Shown here one piece after another: positions 26,464-35,298 of a stretch of 64,000 bases of DNA; positions within the stretch are counted from its first letter, which is position 1; each line of letters begins with the position of its first letter. The notes under the pieces were generated by a model. That model saw only the letters and a program-made list of their open reading frames with translations, did no database searches and was not told the DNA's origin. Source of the stretch: Gemmobacter lutimaris (GTDB lineage Bacteria > Pseudomonadota > Alphaproteobacteria > Rhodobacterales > Rhodobacteraceae). Location of the stretch: the NCBI RefSeq assembly GCF_003570715.1, contig NZ_QXXQ01000003.1:248001-312000 (forward strand), written 5' to 3'. The translations under genes were made by a program, and so were the position numbers.

Positions 26464-27360
26464 ATGGCACAGATCGCGCTGCTTGACGGCGGCATGGGGC
26501 AGGAACTGGTGGCGCGGTCGGGCGACGATCCGACGCCGCTGTGGGCGACGCGGGTGATGCTGGATCATCCGGGACTGGTGCGGGCCATCCACGACGATTA
26601 CTTCGCCGCAGGGGCCACCATCGCCACCACCAATACCTATGCCATTCATCACGACCGGCTGGAACGCTTCGGGCTGGATGGGCAATTCGCCGCGCTGCAC
26701 ATGGCGGCGCTGGAGGCGGCAGAGGCCGCCCGCGCCGCGCATGGATCGGGGCGCATCGCCGGGTCCATCGGCCCGCTGGTCGCCACCTACCGCGACGATG
26801 TGGTCCTGCCGGTGGACGAGGCCGCGCCGAAAGTGGCCGAGGTCGCGCGCCTTCTGGCCCCGAAGGTGGATTTCATCCTTCTGGAGACACTCTCCACCGT
26901 CGCGCAGGCCGAAGGCGCGCTGAAAGGGGCGGTGCAGGCGGGCAAGCCGGTGTGGCTGTCGGTCTCGGTCCATGACCGGCAGGGCGATCGCCTGCGCTCG
27001 GGCGAGCCGCTGACCGATCTGGCGCCGTTGGTGGCGCAGTATCGCCCTGCCGCCGTTCTGGCGAATTGTTCCGTCCCCGAGGCGATGGGCGATGCGCTTT
27101 CCGTGCTGGGCAGCTTCGGCCCGCCGTTCGGAGCCTATGCAAATGGGTTCACCCACATTTCGGACGGGTTTCTGGAAGACGCGCCGACCGTGGCCGAACT
27201 GACCCATCGCCACGATTTGACGCCGCAAAAATATGCGGATTTTGCAATGGGATGGGTTGCGCAGGGCGCCAGCATCGTCGGGGGCTGCTGCGATGTCGGC
27301 CCGGCGCATATCGCGGAACTGGCCCGTCGCCTGCGGGCCGAGGGTCACGAGATCGTCTGA
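26464..27360 (+). CDS. homocysteine S-methyltransferase family protein
   Basis: A 298-aa zinc-dependent methyltransferase fold (S-methylmethionine:homocysteine type). The N-terminus LLDGGMGQEL and TTNTYAI are family blocks. The zinc ligands are the Cys in LANCSVPEA and the pair in SIVGGCCDVGP. The methyl donor could be S-methylmethionine, betaine or another methylated compound. It is co-transcribed with the LysE exporter upstream and overlaps the RluA gene start (TGATG), giving a three-gene operon. Confidence 0.88.
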   Translation: MAQIALLDGGMGQELVARSGDDPTPLWATRVMLDHPGLVRAIHDDYFAAGATIATTNTYAIHHDRLERFGLDGQFAALHMAALEAAEAARAAHGSGRIAGSIGPLVATYRDDVVLPVDEAAPKVAEVARLLAPKVDFILLETLSTVAQAEGALKGAVQAGKPVWLSVSVHDRQGDRLRSGEPLTDLAPLVAQYRPAAVLANCSVPEAMGDALSVLGSFGPPFGAYANGFTHISDGFLEDAPTVAELTHRHDLTPQKYADFAMGWVAQGASIVGGCCDVGPAHIAELARRLRAEGHEIV

Positions 27361-28010
27361 TGCCGCCCTATGAATACAATCCGCCCGATGTGCCGCTGTC
27401 GATCCTGCATCACGACAGCGCCATTCTGATCGTGGACAAACCTGCCGGTCTGCTGTCGGTGCCGGGAAAAGACCCCGGCAAGGAAGATTGCCTGATCGAA
27501 CGCCTGCGGGGGGCCTTCCCCGAGGTGCTGCTGGTGCACCGGCTGGATTGCGATACGTCTGGGGTGATGGTCTTTGCGCTGAACAAGGCGGCGCAGGGCA
27601 ATCTGGGCCAGCAGTTTGAAAAGCGGCAGACGAAGAAAGTCTACATGGCGCGGCTCTGGGGTCATCTGAAACCGAAAGAGGGCACGGTGGACCTGCCGCT
27701 CTGTGTGGACTGGCCCAACCGCCCGCGGCAGCATGTGAACCACGAACAGGGCAAGCCCGCAATCACGGACTGGCGGGTGCAGCGCCATGACGGCAAGACG
27801 ACGCGCGTGCGGCTGATGCCGCAGACCGGGCGCAGCCACCAGTTGCGGGTGCATATGCTGGAGCTTGGCCACCCCATTCTGGGCGACCCGATCTATGCCA
27901 CAGGCGAGGCGCTGGATTATCCGCGCATGATGCTGCACGCCGAAAGTCTGCGTCTCCGTCACCCGGAAACCGGCAAAAGTCAGACCTTCAGCGCCCCGGT
28001 GCCGTTCTAG
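27360..28010 (+). CDS. RluA-family pseudouridine synthase
   Basis: A 216-aa pseudouridine synthase without an S4 domain. The catalytic aspartate is Asp63 in VHRLDCDTSGV. Other blocks are IVDKPAGLLSVPG, RLMPQTGRSHQLRVHM and LGHPILGDPIYA. It modifies uridines in tRNA or rRNA; the small size and YNPPDVPLSILHHD start suggest the RluA-type enzyme for tRNA/23S rRNA. The start at 27360 overlaps the preceding stop by one base (TGATG). The 3' end overlaps the convergent membrane-protein gene by 4 bp. Confidence 0.9.
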   Translation: MPPYEYNPPDVPLSILHHDSAILIVDKPAGLLSVPGKDPGKEDCLIERLRGAFPEVLLVHRLDCDTSGVMVFALNKAAQGNLGQQFEKRQTKKVYMARLWGHLKPKEGTVDLPLCVDWPNRPRQHVNHEQGKPAITDWRVQRHDGKTTRVRLMPQTGRSHQLRVHMLELGHPILGDPIYATGEALDYPRMMLHAESLRLRHPETGKSQTFSAPVPF

Positions 28011-28423
28011 CGCCTGATCCTCAGCGCCAACAGCAACCCGGCAAGGAAAGCGCCACCCATGGTGACCATGGGGGCCTTGCCAAGGGCCTCGGCCCCGGTG
28101 CCCAGCAGCGCGGCCATTTCGGCCTGGCGCGCGGCCAGTTCAGCCTCAACCTTGCGGTGGCGATGCCGCTTACCGCCCAGCGTTACCGTAAGTGCGGCAA
28201 TCAGCGCAAGGATCAGGAACCCTCCCGCCATTATCAGCGAGGCCACGACCGGCCCTTGCCAGCGATCCAGCGCGACCCATGCGGCGGCGGTCAGAAACCC
28301 GAGCGCGATCAGCGCCAGCAATGCGGCCACCAACATCAGCAGCGCCCGGCGCAGGGCCTGTCCTGCCTGCGCCGCCGCATTGGCAGAAGCAGCCCCGGCC
28401 GCCAGCCGCAACAGGCCAAGCAT
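28007..28423 (-). CDS. phage-holin-like (Holin_X) small membrane protein
   Basis: A 138-aa protein with two adjacent transmembrane helices (ALLMLVAALLALIALGFLTAAAWVAL and PVVASLIMAGGFLILALIAALTVTL), then a charged helical region and a third hydrophobic C-terminal segment (MGGAFLAGLLLALRI). The arrangement fits the 'phage holin family / Hol_X' membrane proteins found next to DUF883 genes; no phage context is present. Its start overlaps the stop of the DUF883 gene (TGATG). Confidence 0.65.
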   Translation of the reverse strand: MLGLLRLAAGAASANAAAQAGQALRRALLMLVAALLALIALGFLTAAAWVALDRWQGPVVASLIMAGGFLILALIAALTVTLGGKRHRHRKVEAELAARQAEMAALLGTGAEALGKAPMVTMGGAFLAGLLLALRIRR

Positions 28424-28815
28424 CAGCGCCGGCCCAGCAGCAGGCCAAGGAACAGCCCCGCCAGCGCTGCGATGCCCGCAGCCTTCAGGGGATGGGCGCG
28501 GATTTCATCTTCCAGATCGGCGAGGCCCTGTTCGGCCTGCGCCTTGGCTGCGCGGCCCTGATCGGCGAGCTTCGCCGCCGTAGCCTCGCCCTTGGCGCGC
28601 AGTTTTTCGGCCTCTTCCTTCACCGTCTCGCCGACAGCGGCCCCTTGTGCGGCCCCGAAATCGGCGAGCGTCTGTGCGATACGCGCCAGATCGGCGCGCA
28701 GATCTGCGATCTGGCCTTCCAGACGTGCACCTTCGGACCCGGCGAGCGCATCCTCGGCGGCGCTGGCGGCCTCGTTCACGGCATTGGCGGCGGCTTGAGC
28801 GGTGTTGCGGGCCAT
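28423..28815 (-). CDS. DUF883 (ElaB/YqjD-like) membrane-anchored protein
   Basis: A 130-aa protein, mostly alanine-rich amphipathic helix of coiled-coil character (LEGQIADLRADLARIAQTLADFG and KEEAEKLRAKGEATAAKLADQG), ending in AHPLKAAGIAALAGLFLGLLLGRR, one C-terminal transmembrane helix closed by Arg-Arg. This is the ElaB/YqjD plan, whose members associate with ribosomes at the membrane in stationary phase. The start at 28815 is preferred over a longer frame because the protein then begins MARNTAQAA. Coupled to the Holin_X-like gene downstream. Confidence 0.8.
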   Translation of the reverse strand: MARNTAQAAANAVNEAASAAEDALAGSEGARLEGQIADLRADLARIAQTLADFGAAQGAAVGETVKEEAEKLRAKGEATAAKLADQGRAAKAQAEQGLADLEDEIRAHPLKAAGIAALAGLFLGLLLGRR

Positions 28816-28840
28816 GGAATCTTCCTCTTCTCCTGAAATT

Positions 28841-30790
28841 TCATGTCGTCGATGCCGCAACCTTGCGGCTGCGCGGTCGCGGTTTTGCCCGTGCGGTCTC
28901 TGGCAGGATGCGGGCTTCTACCTTGGAAACGCTTCCAAGCATCGCCGGTTCCATCGCGGTGGCCACGAAATCGGCGCCGATTTCCTCGGCCTCGGCCAGT
29001 TTCTCGGGGTCGGCCTTGCCGATCAGGCGCCATCCGGCATCGGGCGGCAAGCCTTCGGGCATCTGCCACAGCACCACCCCCACCCGCAGGCCGGGATGCG
29101 CCCGTTTCAGCCTGCGCACATGCAGAAGCGAAGCGCGCGAGGGAGACGGATCAAGAAAGCACAGTGCAACGCAATCCTGCGCGCCGGGGTCCAGCGCCTT
29201 CAGGCGCGAGGGCGACAGATCGGTATGCGGGTGATGCGCGGCCTCGGCTCCCTCCGCGGCCAAAGCCTGCGCCAGCATCGCGGCAGAGACGTCATCAAGT
29301 GCCGATCGGCCACCAATGCACAGGATACGGCGCCCCTCGGCCAGAAGCGGTTCGGCATCGCTCTCGGCGCGCGCCTCATCCAGCTCCTCTTCGATGACCA
29401 CCTGAAGATCCCCGATCATGGTCATCGCCACGCGGGCCAGTCGTGCTTCCTGTTCGCCCGACAGCACCCCGCGCGACCAGTCCGCCTGCGCCATCATCAG
29501 CGCAGGGAGCCCGACATCACGGTAGTAATCGGAGAGCCAGTCATGCTCCAGCGCCTCTTCGGCGCGGAAGGTAGCCTCGATCGCGTCCCCCGCCAGCCAG
29601 CGTTGGTAAAGCCGGGCATGGGGGGCCAGAACGGGCTCGTCTCCGAACAGGATGTCGAACAGCTCGAACTGTGGGATATGACGACCCAGCACGACAAGGC
29701 ACACGGTCAGCGGCGTTGACAGCACAAGGCCAAGCGGCCCCCAGATCCATGTCCAGAAGATCGCGCTGACAATGATGGCCAGTGGCGAAACACCTGTCCG
29801 CGAGCCGTAAAGCCATGGCTCGATCACATTCGAGGTAATCAGTTCCACTGCAATGAACAGCGCCGCGGTCCACAGCAGTGCAGACCATTCGGGGCTGACC
29901 GCGAAAGCCAGAAACAGCGGGAAGGCCGCCGACAGGACCGAACCGATATAGGGCACGAAGCGCAGAACCAGCGTCAGCAACCCCCAAAGCAGCGCATTGG
30001 GCACCCCGATCAGCCACAGCCCGATCCCGATGGGCAGGGCGTAAATGATGTTCACAAGCAACTGGATCAGCAGATAGCTGGCGACGCGCGATCCGGCATC
30101 CTCCAGCACCTGCGTTGTGCGGTGCAGATCGTTCGAGCCGATCAGCCGAATGAATCGGTCGCGCAATTCCTCGCGTTCCAGCAGCATGAAGACCACGACC
30201 ACGATGACAAGGCCGGTGGTGGCGATGGGGCTGACCAACGGCAGCACCAGATCCTGCAACATGGCGACCGGGCTTTGCGGCTCAACCACCTGAACCTTGA
30301 GAGGGGTTGGGTCGGCGGCTTCCGCGCCCTCGTCACCCGGCAGGGCGGTGCTGATCTCGTCATTGATCGCGGTAACCATGCCGGTCACCCGTGCGATGAT
30401 GCCGTGCCGGTCGCCCTGTTCCTGCAATCCTTCCAGTTTTGTGATGATATTGGCCTGAAATTCCGGCAAGTTGCGGGCCAGTGTCGAAAGCTGCCCCGCC
30501 ACCACCAGTGAAAACGCCCCGATGAGGGTGAAGGCCAGAAACACCACCACCAGAACCGAGGCGGTCAGCGGAACCCCTCGCCGCCGGATGCGATTGACCA
30601 GCGGCGACAGCGCGAAGGTTAACAGCATGGCAATGGCCAGCGGCAGAAATACCGCCTGCCCGACATAAAGCACTGCCGCGACAGCGGTGATCGTGGCAAG
30701 GCCCGGCAGGGTGATGCGCCGTGCCTGCGGCACCTCCTCCGCATCTGTCCGGGGCGTGGCTGCGGCAAGGCGCAGCGCGGAATTCGGCAT
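28841..30790 (-). CDS. AI-2E family transporter with long cytoplasmic tail
   Basis: A 649-aa protein. Residues about 35-370 hold eight or so hydrophobic helices with the AI-2E/PerM blocks PLAIAMLLTFALSPLVNRIRRRG, IGLWLIGVPNALLWGLL, LRFVPYIGSVLSA and ELITSNVIEPWLYG. The remaining roughly 270 residues are soluble, acidic and alanine-rich, including RILCIGGRSALDDVSAAMLAQ, which looks like a Rossmann or response-regulator-like fold; this tail is absent from ordinary 350-aa members. AI-2 transport is only a historical name; many members are Na+/H+ antiporters. The ATG at 30790 has only a weak AGG upstream. Confidence 0.82.
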   Translation of the reverse strand: MPNSALRLAAATPRTDAEEVPQARRITLPGLATITAVAAVLYVGQAVFLPLAIAMLLTFALSPLVNRIRRRGVPLTASVLVVVFLAFTLIGAFSLVVAGQLSTLARNLPEFQANIITKLEGLQEQGDRHGIIARVTGMVTAINDEISTALPGDEGAEAADPTPLKVQVVEPQSPVAMLQDLVLPLVSPIATTGLVIVVVVFMLLEREELRDRFIRLIGSNDLHRTTQVLEDAGSRVASYLLIQLLVNIIYALPIGIGLWLIGVPNALLWGLLTLVLRFVPYIGSVLSAAFPLFLAFAVSPEWSALLWTAALFIAVELITSNVIEPWLYGSRTGVSPLAIIVSAIFWTWIWGPLGLVLSTPLTVCLVVLGRHIPQFELFDILFGDEPVLAPHARLYQRWLAGDAIEATFRAEEALEHDWLSDYYRDVGLPALMMAQADWSRGVLSGEQEARLARVAMTMIGDLQVVIEEELDEARAESDAEPLLAEGRRILCIGGRSALDDVSAAMLAQALAAEGAEAAHHPHTDLSPSRLKALDPGAQDCVALCFLDPSPSRASLLHVRRLKRAHPGLRVGVVLWQMPEGLPPDAGWRLIGKADPEKLAEAEEIGADFVATAMEPAMLGSVSKVEARILPETARAKPRPRSRKVAASTT

Positions 30791-30865
30791 GGGGCACCTG
30801 ACGGGTAGCGGACTACCGGATACAACGCCAAGGCTGGCGCTGCGGTTCCCGTTCGTCAAGCTCTG

Positions 30866-32842
30866 TCAGAGCGTCAGCGCCACCTTGCGCCCTTCGTGGA
30901 AGGCATAGGCCGCCAGTCGTGGCGCGGCACAATCGCCAATCCGGTGCAGGCGTTTCCCCGGCAGCGTTTCGGGGAAGGGATCGAAGGCGATATTGGTCGT
31001 CGCCATCACGAGCGCCGAGGTGGGCAGAGTGACTTCGGCCCCGGTCAGCAAGCTGCGGATCGTCGCGCCATTGCCGTGCCAGCGGGCAATGACGTGTTCG
31101 GTATGGAATTCTGCCCCCGCTCGTGCCAGCCGGGCTCGCGCCGGACCATCGGCGGAGGTGCGGGTGACCTCTTTCCCGACATAGGCATCGGGGGTGACAA
31201 GGATTACCTTCTTCCCCTGTTCCGCCAGCGCCAGCGCCGTACCGACCCCGCGCCAGTTGCCCCCCTCGTCATACAGCATCACCGTATCGCCCAGCCGCGC
31301 CTCGCGCCGCATCACCTCTTCCGGCGACCAGACGTGCCCCGCCTCCAGCCCTGGCAATTGTGGCTCGGCCGGAAGCCAGCGCTGCCGGGCCTCGGGATCG
31401 GGCAGCGAGCCGGTGGCAAGGATCACCTCGGTCGCCGGATGGGTGGCAAGGTCATCCTCGTCCAGATAGGTGTTCAGCCGCAGGCGCACGTCCAGCCGGT
31501 CGAACTGGCGTTCATACCACTCCATCAGGTCAAGGATCTGCGCACGTCGTGGCTGCATCCCTGCCAGCCGGAACTGCCCGCCGATCTGGCCCGAGGCCTC
31601 CACAATCTCGACCCGGTGGCCGCGTTCCGCTGCCGCCCGCGCGGCCTCCAGTCCCGCCGGGCCGGCGCCCACCACCAGCACGTCGCGCGGCACCTCGGCC
31701 GGGGTGAAGCGGTCGCCACCCCATTCGAATTCGCGCCCCGCGGAAGGATTGATGAGACAGGAAATCCAGTAGTCCCGCGACCGCCGCCCCCAGCACATCT
31801 GGTTGCAGGAAATGCAGCCCCGCACATCGCCCGCCCGCCCCTCGGCCGTCTTGCGCGCCAGATGCGGGTCGGCGATCTGCCCGCGCACAATGGACACAAG
31901 ATCTGCCTGCCCCGAGGCGATGACCGATTCCGCATTATCGGGTGTGCGGATATGCGCCTCCGACGTGATTTTGGCATGTTTCATCACCGATTTAAGTTGT
32001 TCGGTGACCGGCGCGGTCATCTTGTCAGCGAAGAAGAAAGTCGGGATCAGCCGTTCAAAATCCAGATAGCCGCCATGGCCGACGGTGACGTAATCGACAT
32101 GGCCGGTCGCATCATGCAGCGCCAAGATTTCGCACAGCGATTCATTCGACAGCGTGACGCTGTGGGCATCGGAACTCGACACCGCAAGCCCGATGATGAA
32201 ATCCTCGCCACAGGCGCGGCGGATGTTCTCGATCACCAACCGCGACAGGCGGGTGCGGTTTTCAAGGCTGCCGCCCCATTTGTCATCACGGGTATTGGAC
32301 CATGGCGTCCAGAACTGATCCAGCAGCGAGTGATAGGCAGCCCAGACCTCCACCCCCTGAAAGCCCGCCTTCTGACAGCGGATCGCGGCGGCGGTATGGG
32401 CCGCGATGATCTCTTCGATCTCGGCCTCTGTCATGCGGTGCGAGCCGTCGCTGTCGTGATAGCTCGGCCCGCCCGAGGGTGACCAGTGCGGCGCAAAGCT
32501 CAGGTCGGAATCGCCATGCGCCCCGACATGGTAAAGCTGTTGCAGGATCACCGATCCAGCCGCCTTCACATCTTCGGTAATCCGCTGGAACGGCTTGATA
32601 ACCTCGTCCGAGCCATGCAGGAAATTGCCGCGCGTCAGCACCCCGGTCCGATGCAGCGGCACCGGCTCGCACACGATCATCGCGGCGCCCCCAAGCGCGC
32701 GTTCCAGCAGATAGCCATGCGTGCGTGCGCCGGGCAGGCCCATCTCGGCCATGTTGTTGGTATGGGCACCAAAGACGATGCGATTGCGCAGGGTCTGCCC
32801 CCGCAGGGTCAGCGGCGACATCAGGCGGGGGTGCTGGGTCAT
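30866..32842 (-). CDS. NADH:flavin oxidoreductase with Fe-S cluster (trimethylamine dehydrogenase / dienoyl-CoA reductase type)
   Basis: A 658-aa three-domain flavoprotein. The N-terminal old-yellow-enzyme barrel has LRNRIVFGAHTNNMAE and GFQGVEVWAAYHSLLDQF. A 4Fe-4S binding motif follows, CISCNQMC then YWISC (C-x2-C-x3-C-x11-C), and then a nucleotide-binding domain with VVGAGPAGLEAARAA. This plan is shared by trimethylamine/dimethylamine dehydrogenase, 2,4-dienoyl-CoA reductase and N-methylproline demethylases. Retention of HTNNMAEMGLP and SLLDQFWTPWSN suggests an N-demethylase or dehydrogenase rather than dienoyl-CoA reductase, but substrate is not determined. Followed by a nucleosidase and aldehyde dehydrogenase gene on the same strand. 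Confidence 0.83.
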   Translation of the reverse strand: MTQHPRLMSPLTLRGQTLRNRIVFGAHTNNMAEMGLPGARTHGYLLERALGGAAMIVCEPVPLHRTGVLTRGNFLHGSDEVIKPFQRITEDVKAAGSVILQQLYHVGAHGDSDLSFAPHWSPSGGPSYHDSDGSHRMTEAEIEEIIAAHTAAAIRCQKAGFQGVEVWAAYHSLLDQFWTPWSNTRDDKWGGSLENRTRLSRLVIENIRRACGEDFIIGLAVSSSDAHSVTLSNESLCEILALHDATGHVDYVTVGHGGYLDFERLIPTFFFADKMTAPVTEQLKSVMKHAKITSEAHIRTPDNAESVIASGQADLVSIVRGQIADPHLARKTAEGRAGDVRGCISCNQMCWGRRSRDYWISCLINPSAGREFEWGGDRFTPAEVPRDVLVVGAGPAGLEAARAAAERGHRVEIVEASGQIGGQFRLAGMQPRRAQILDLMEWYERQFDRLDVRLRLNTYLDEDDLATHPATEVILATGSLPDPEARQRWLPAEPQLPGLEAGHVWSPEEVMRREARLGDTVMLYDEGGNWRGVGTALALAEQGKKVILVTPDAYVGKEVTRTSADGPARARLARAGAEFHTEHVIARWHGNGATIRSLLTGAEVTLPTSALVMATTNIAFDPFPETLPGKRLHRIGDCAAPRLAAYAFHEGRKVALTL

Positions 32843-32931
32843 GGCGTGGCTCCTTGGCTGGGGTCAGCCTAGCCGCAGCCTTTGCCGCCTGCGTCTGCCG
32901 GGGGCGACATCGGAAGGGCGCAAATGCGACC

Positions 32932-33609
32932 TCAGGGCCGCAGGGCTGCCATTCCGCCGGTTTCCAGCGCCTGTGTCAGCAAGCCGACCGCCTCGGCCAG
33001 CCGTTCATCGACGACATGCAGATATTCGTGCCAGTCGTGCACGCCCTCCAACTCCTTGTCGCCGTCGGAAATCCCGCGCAACGCGATCAGCGGCACGTCA
33101 AAGCCCTGACAGGCCCGCAGCGCCGCCCAGGTTTCCATGTCCACCATATCCTCGGGGATGGTCTGATAGGCGGCGCCAGAAACCACATTGGCGCCTGTCG
33201 ACAGGCTCGCCTCCGGCACGCCGGGAATGCGCAGGGGCAGAGGCAGCGTGGCTGGCAGGCCCGACAGCGGGGTGATGCCCTTCGGAAACCCTAGCGCCGA
33301 GGCGTCGATGTCGCGCCAGCTGACACTGGTGGCCTGATACACGCCCGTCTTGTGCAACCGCGCCGATCCGGCGGAACCGAGCGAGACCACCAGATCGGGC
33401 AGCGTGCCCTGTGCCAGAAACACCCCCAGCGCGCGGGTCAGCGTCACCCCCGCCTCCACCGGGCCGATACCGCAGAGCAGCGGGCGGAACAGCGCCGCCA
33501 GATGCGGGCCATATTCCGCCTCGGCCGCCATCACGAACAGCACGTTGAGACCGGCAATGCGGGTCAGCTCGACAGTCTGGCCAGAGGGGCCGGGCAGGGG
33601 ATGGATCAT
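32932..33609 (-). CDS. 5'-methylthioadenosine/S-adenosylhomocysteine nucleosidase-like protein
   Basis: A 225-aa purine nucleoside phosphorylase-fold protein. NVLFVMAAEAEYGPHL at the start, CGIGPVEAGVTL, VVSLGSAGSARL and the nucleoside-binding block EDMVDMETWAAL (ME-x-E type) with RGISDGDKEL (catalytic Asp) match MTA/SAH nucleosidase. It would cleave adenine from methylthioadenosine or S-adenosylhomocysteine. The start at 33609 has only a weak ribosome binding site. It lies 57 bp downstream of the aldehyde dehydrogenase gene, in the same direction. Confidence 0.8.
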   Translation of the reverse strand: MIHPLPGPSGQTVELTRIAGLNVLFVMAAEAEYGPHLAALFRPLLCGIGPVEAGVTLTRALGVFLAQGTLPDLVVSLGSAGSARLHKTGVYQATSVSWRDIDASALGFPKGITPLSGLPATLPLPLRIPGVPEASLSTGANVVSGAAYQTIPEDMVDMETWAALRACQGFDVPLIALRGISDGDKELEGVHDWHEYLHVVDERLAEAVGLLTQALETGGMAALRP

Positions 33610-33666
33610 GGCAGGAACTTTCTGAAACGGCCCCCGGAAGGTGGCCGTTTCAACGCGCGCGGTCAA

Positions 33667-35112
33667 TCAGTCGGCGTCGCTGTCCCAGCCGGAGATTGCC
33701 TTGACCTCAAGGAATTCCTCGATCCCCCAGTGACCGCCCTCGCGCGCGCGCCCTGACGCCTTTACCCCGCCGAAGGGTGAACCGGCGCCGCGCGACTTGC
33801 CGTTCATCTCGACCATGCCCGACCGCAGCCGCCGCGCGAGACGGTTGCGTCGCGCGCCATCGCCGCTTTGCACATAATTGGTCAGGCCATAGGGCGTGTC
33901 ATTGGCGATGCGCACCGCATCCTCTTCGGTGTCGAAGGGGATGATGCTCAGCACCGGACCAAAGATTTCCTCGCGCTCGATGGTCATGCCGGGGGTGACA
34001 TCGGCAAAGACGGTGGGCTTGACGTAGAAGCCGCGGTTCAGATGCTCGGGCCGGCCAAGACCCCCCGCCACCAGCCGCGCGCCTTCCTCAATGCCCTTCT
34101 GGATATAGCCCTGAATCTGCTCCCACTGACGCTTGTTCACCACCGGGCCGATGTGGCGGCCTTCGGCCGAAGCCGGGCCGACCTCGATCGAGGCCGCGAC
34201 TTCCGCAGCCTTTTCCACCGTCCGGTCATAGACCGAGCGTTCCACCAGCATGCGCGAGGGCGCGTTGCAGGACTGGCCCGAGTTGTTCATCATGTGCCGC
34301 ACGCCGCGTTCCACCGCCTTTTCATCGGCATCGGCGAAGATCAGATTGGCGCCCTTGCCACCCAGTTCCAGCGTCACACGCTTCAGCGTCTCGGCCGCGG
34401 CCTTGCTGATGGCGCGGCCCGCACGGGTAGAGCCGGTGAAAGAAATCATCTCGACATCCGGGTGTTCCGACAGGCGGGTGCCCACACCCATGCCATCGCC
34501 GTTCACCAGATTGAACACGCCCGCAGGCAGCCCCGCATCATGGCAGAATTCGGCGAACAGCATCGAGGACAGCGGCGCCTCTTCCGAGGGTTTCAGCACG
34601 CAGGTGCAGCCCGCCAGCAGCGCCGGAATGACCTTGAGCGTGACCTGATTCATCGGCCAGTTCCACGGCGTGATCAGGCCGACGACGCCAATCGGTTCCA
34701 GCGCAATCCGGTCGTTCGGCGCATGCGGTCCCAGCGGGCGCACCCATTCGATTTCGTCGAAGGCCGTCAGGAAGTTCGACAGGTGCCACGGCAGGCAGGG
34801 TGCCTGGCTTTCGCGTGCCAGCTTGATCGGCGCACCCATTTCCATGCTGATCGCCTGCGCCATTTCCTCGGCGCGCTTTTCGTATTCGGCAAGGATCTTC
34901 GCCACATAGGCGCGGCGTTCTGCCGGGGGAGTGACCGACCAGCTTTCAAAGGCAGTTTTCGCAGCAGCCACCGCGCGGTCGCAATCGGCCGCCGTGCCCA
35001 GCGAGATCACCGCACAGGGCTCTTCGGTGGAAGGGTCGATGACCGCACAGTCATTGGGGGCCAGCGGGGCGACCCAGCCGCCATCGATATAGAAGTCGCG
35101 TTTCTCGATCAT
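33667..35112 (-). CDS. NAD(P)-dependent aldehyde dehydrogenase
   Basis: A 481-aa enzyme of the ALDH superfamily. The catalytic Cys282 lies in NNSGQSCNAPSR, the general base in LELGGKGANLIF, the cofactor-binding region in TPWNWPMNQVTLKVIPALLAGC and SFTGSTRAGR, and the late motif EEIFGPVLSIIPF is present. It resembles broad-specificity betaine/aminoaldehyde or aliphatic aldehyde dehydrogenases; substrate unknown. GGAGG 6 nt before the ATG is a strong ribosome binding site. Upstream is the AAATTTGATCAAATTT palindrome shared with the divergent glycosyltransferase gene. Confidence 0.92.
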   Translation of the reverse strand: MIEKRDFYIDGGWVAPLAPNDCAVIDPSTEEPCAVISLGTAADCDRAVAAAKTAFESWSVTPPAERRAYVAKILAEYEKRAEEMAQAISMEMGAPIKLARESQAPCLPWHLSNFLTAFDEIEWVRPLGPHAPNDRIALEPIGVVGLITPWNWPMNQVTLKVIPALLAGCTCVLKPSEEAPLSSMLFAEFCHDAGLPAGVFNLVNGDGMGVGTRLSEHPDVEMISFTGSTRAGRAISKAAAETLKRVTLELGGKGANLIFADADEKAVERGVRHMMNNSGQSCNAPSRMLVERSVYDRTVEKAAEVAASIEVGPASAEGRHIGPVVNKRQWEQIQGYIQKGIEEGARLVAGGLGRPEHLNRGFYVKPTVFADVTPGMTIEREEIFGPVLSIIPFDTEEDAVRIANDTPYGLTNYVQSGDGARRNRLARRLRSGMVEMNGKSRGAGSPFGGVKASGRAREGGHWGIEEFLEVKAISGWDSDAD

Positions 35113-35167
35113 GGTATCCTCCGGGTGGTCGCCGCGATCATAGGCCGGGCGCGCGGATCAGCAAGGA

Positions 35168-35183
35168 AAATTTGATCAAATTT
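35168..35183. promoter_or_regulatory. 16-bp perfect palindrome between aldehyde dehydrogenase and GT92 genes
   Basis: AAATTTGATCAAATTT is a perfect palindrome in an AT-rich patch of an otherwise GC-rich region, 55 bp upstream of the aldehyde dehydrogenase start and 115 bp upstream of the glycosyltransferase start. It probably binds a dimeric repressor; which family is not clear. Confidence 0.55.
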
Positions 35184-35298
35184 CCCCATGCGGTTCAGCC
35201 CAGTTTATCAGCCAGCAAGACGGGTGAAAGCCCCGGCGCGACAAATCCTGTCGCTCGCAGGGTTTTGCACCGGGCTGCGCGGGCTGATAGGAAGGGCC

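Noticed and set aside
28007-28423. Prophage remnant suggested by a holin-like protein
   Set aside because: No other phage genes are near; such holin-like proteins occur with DUF883 genes in ordinary chromosomes.
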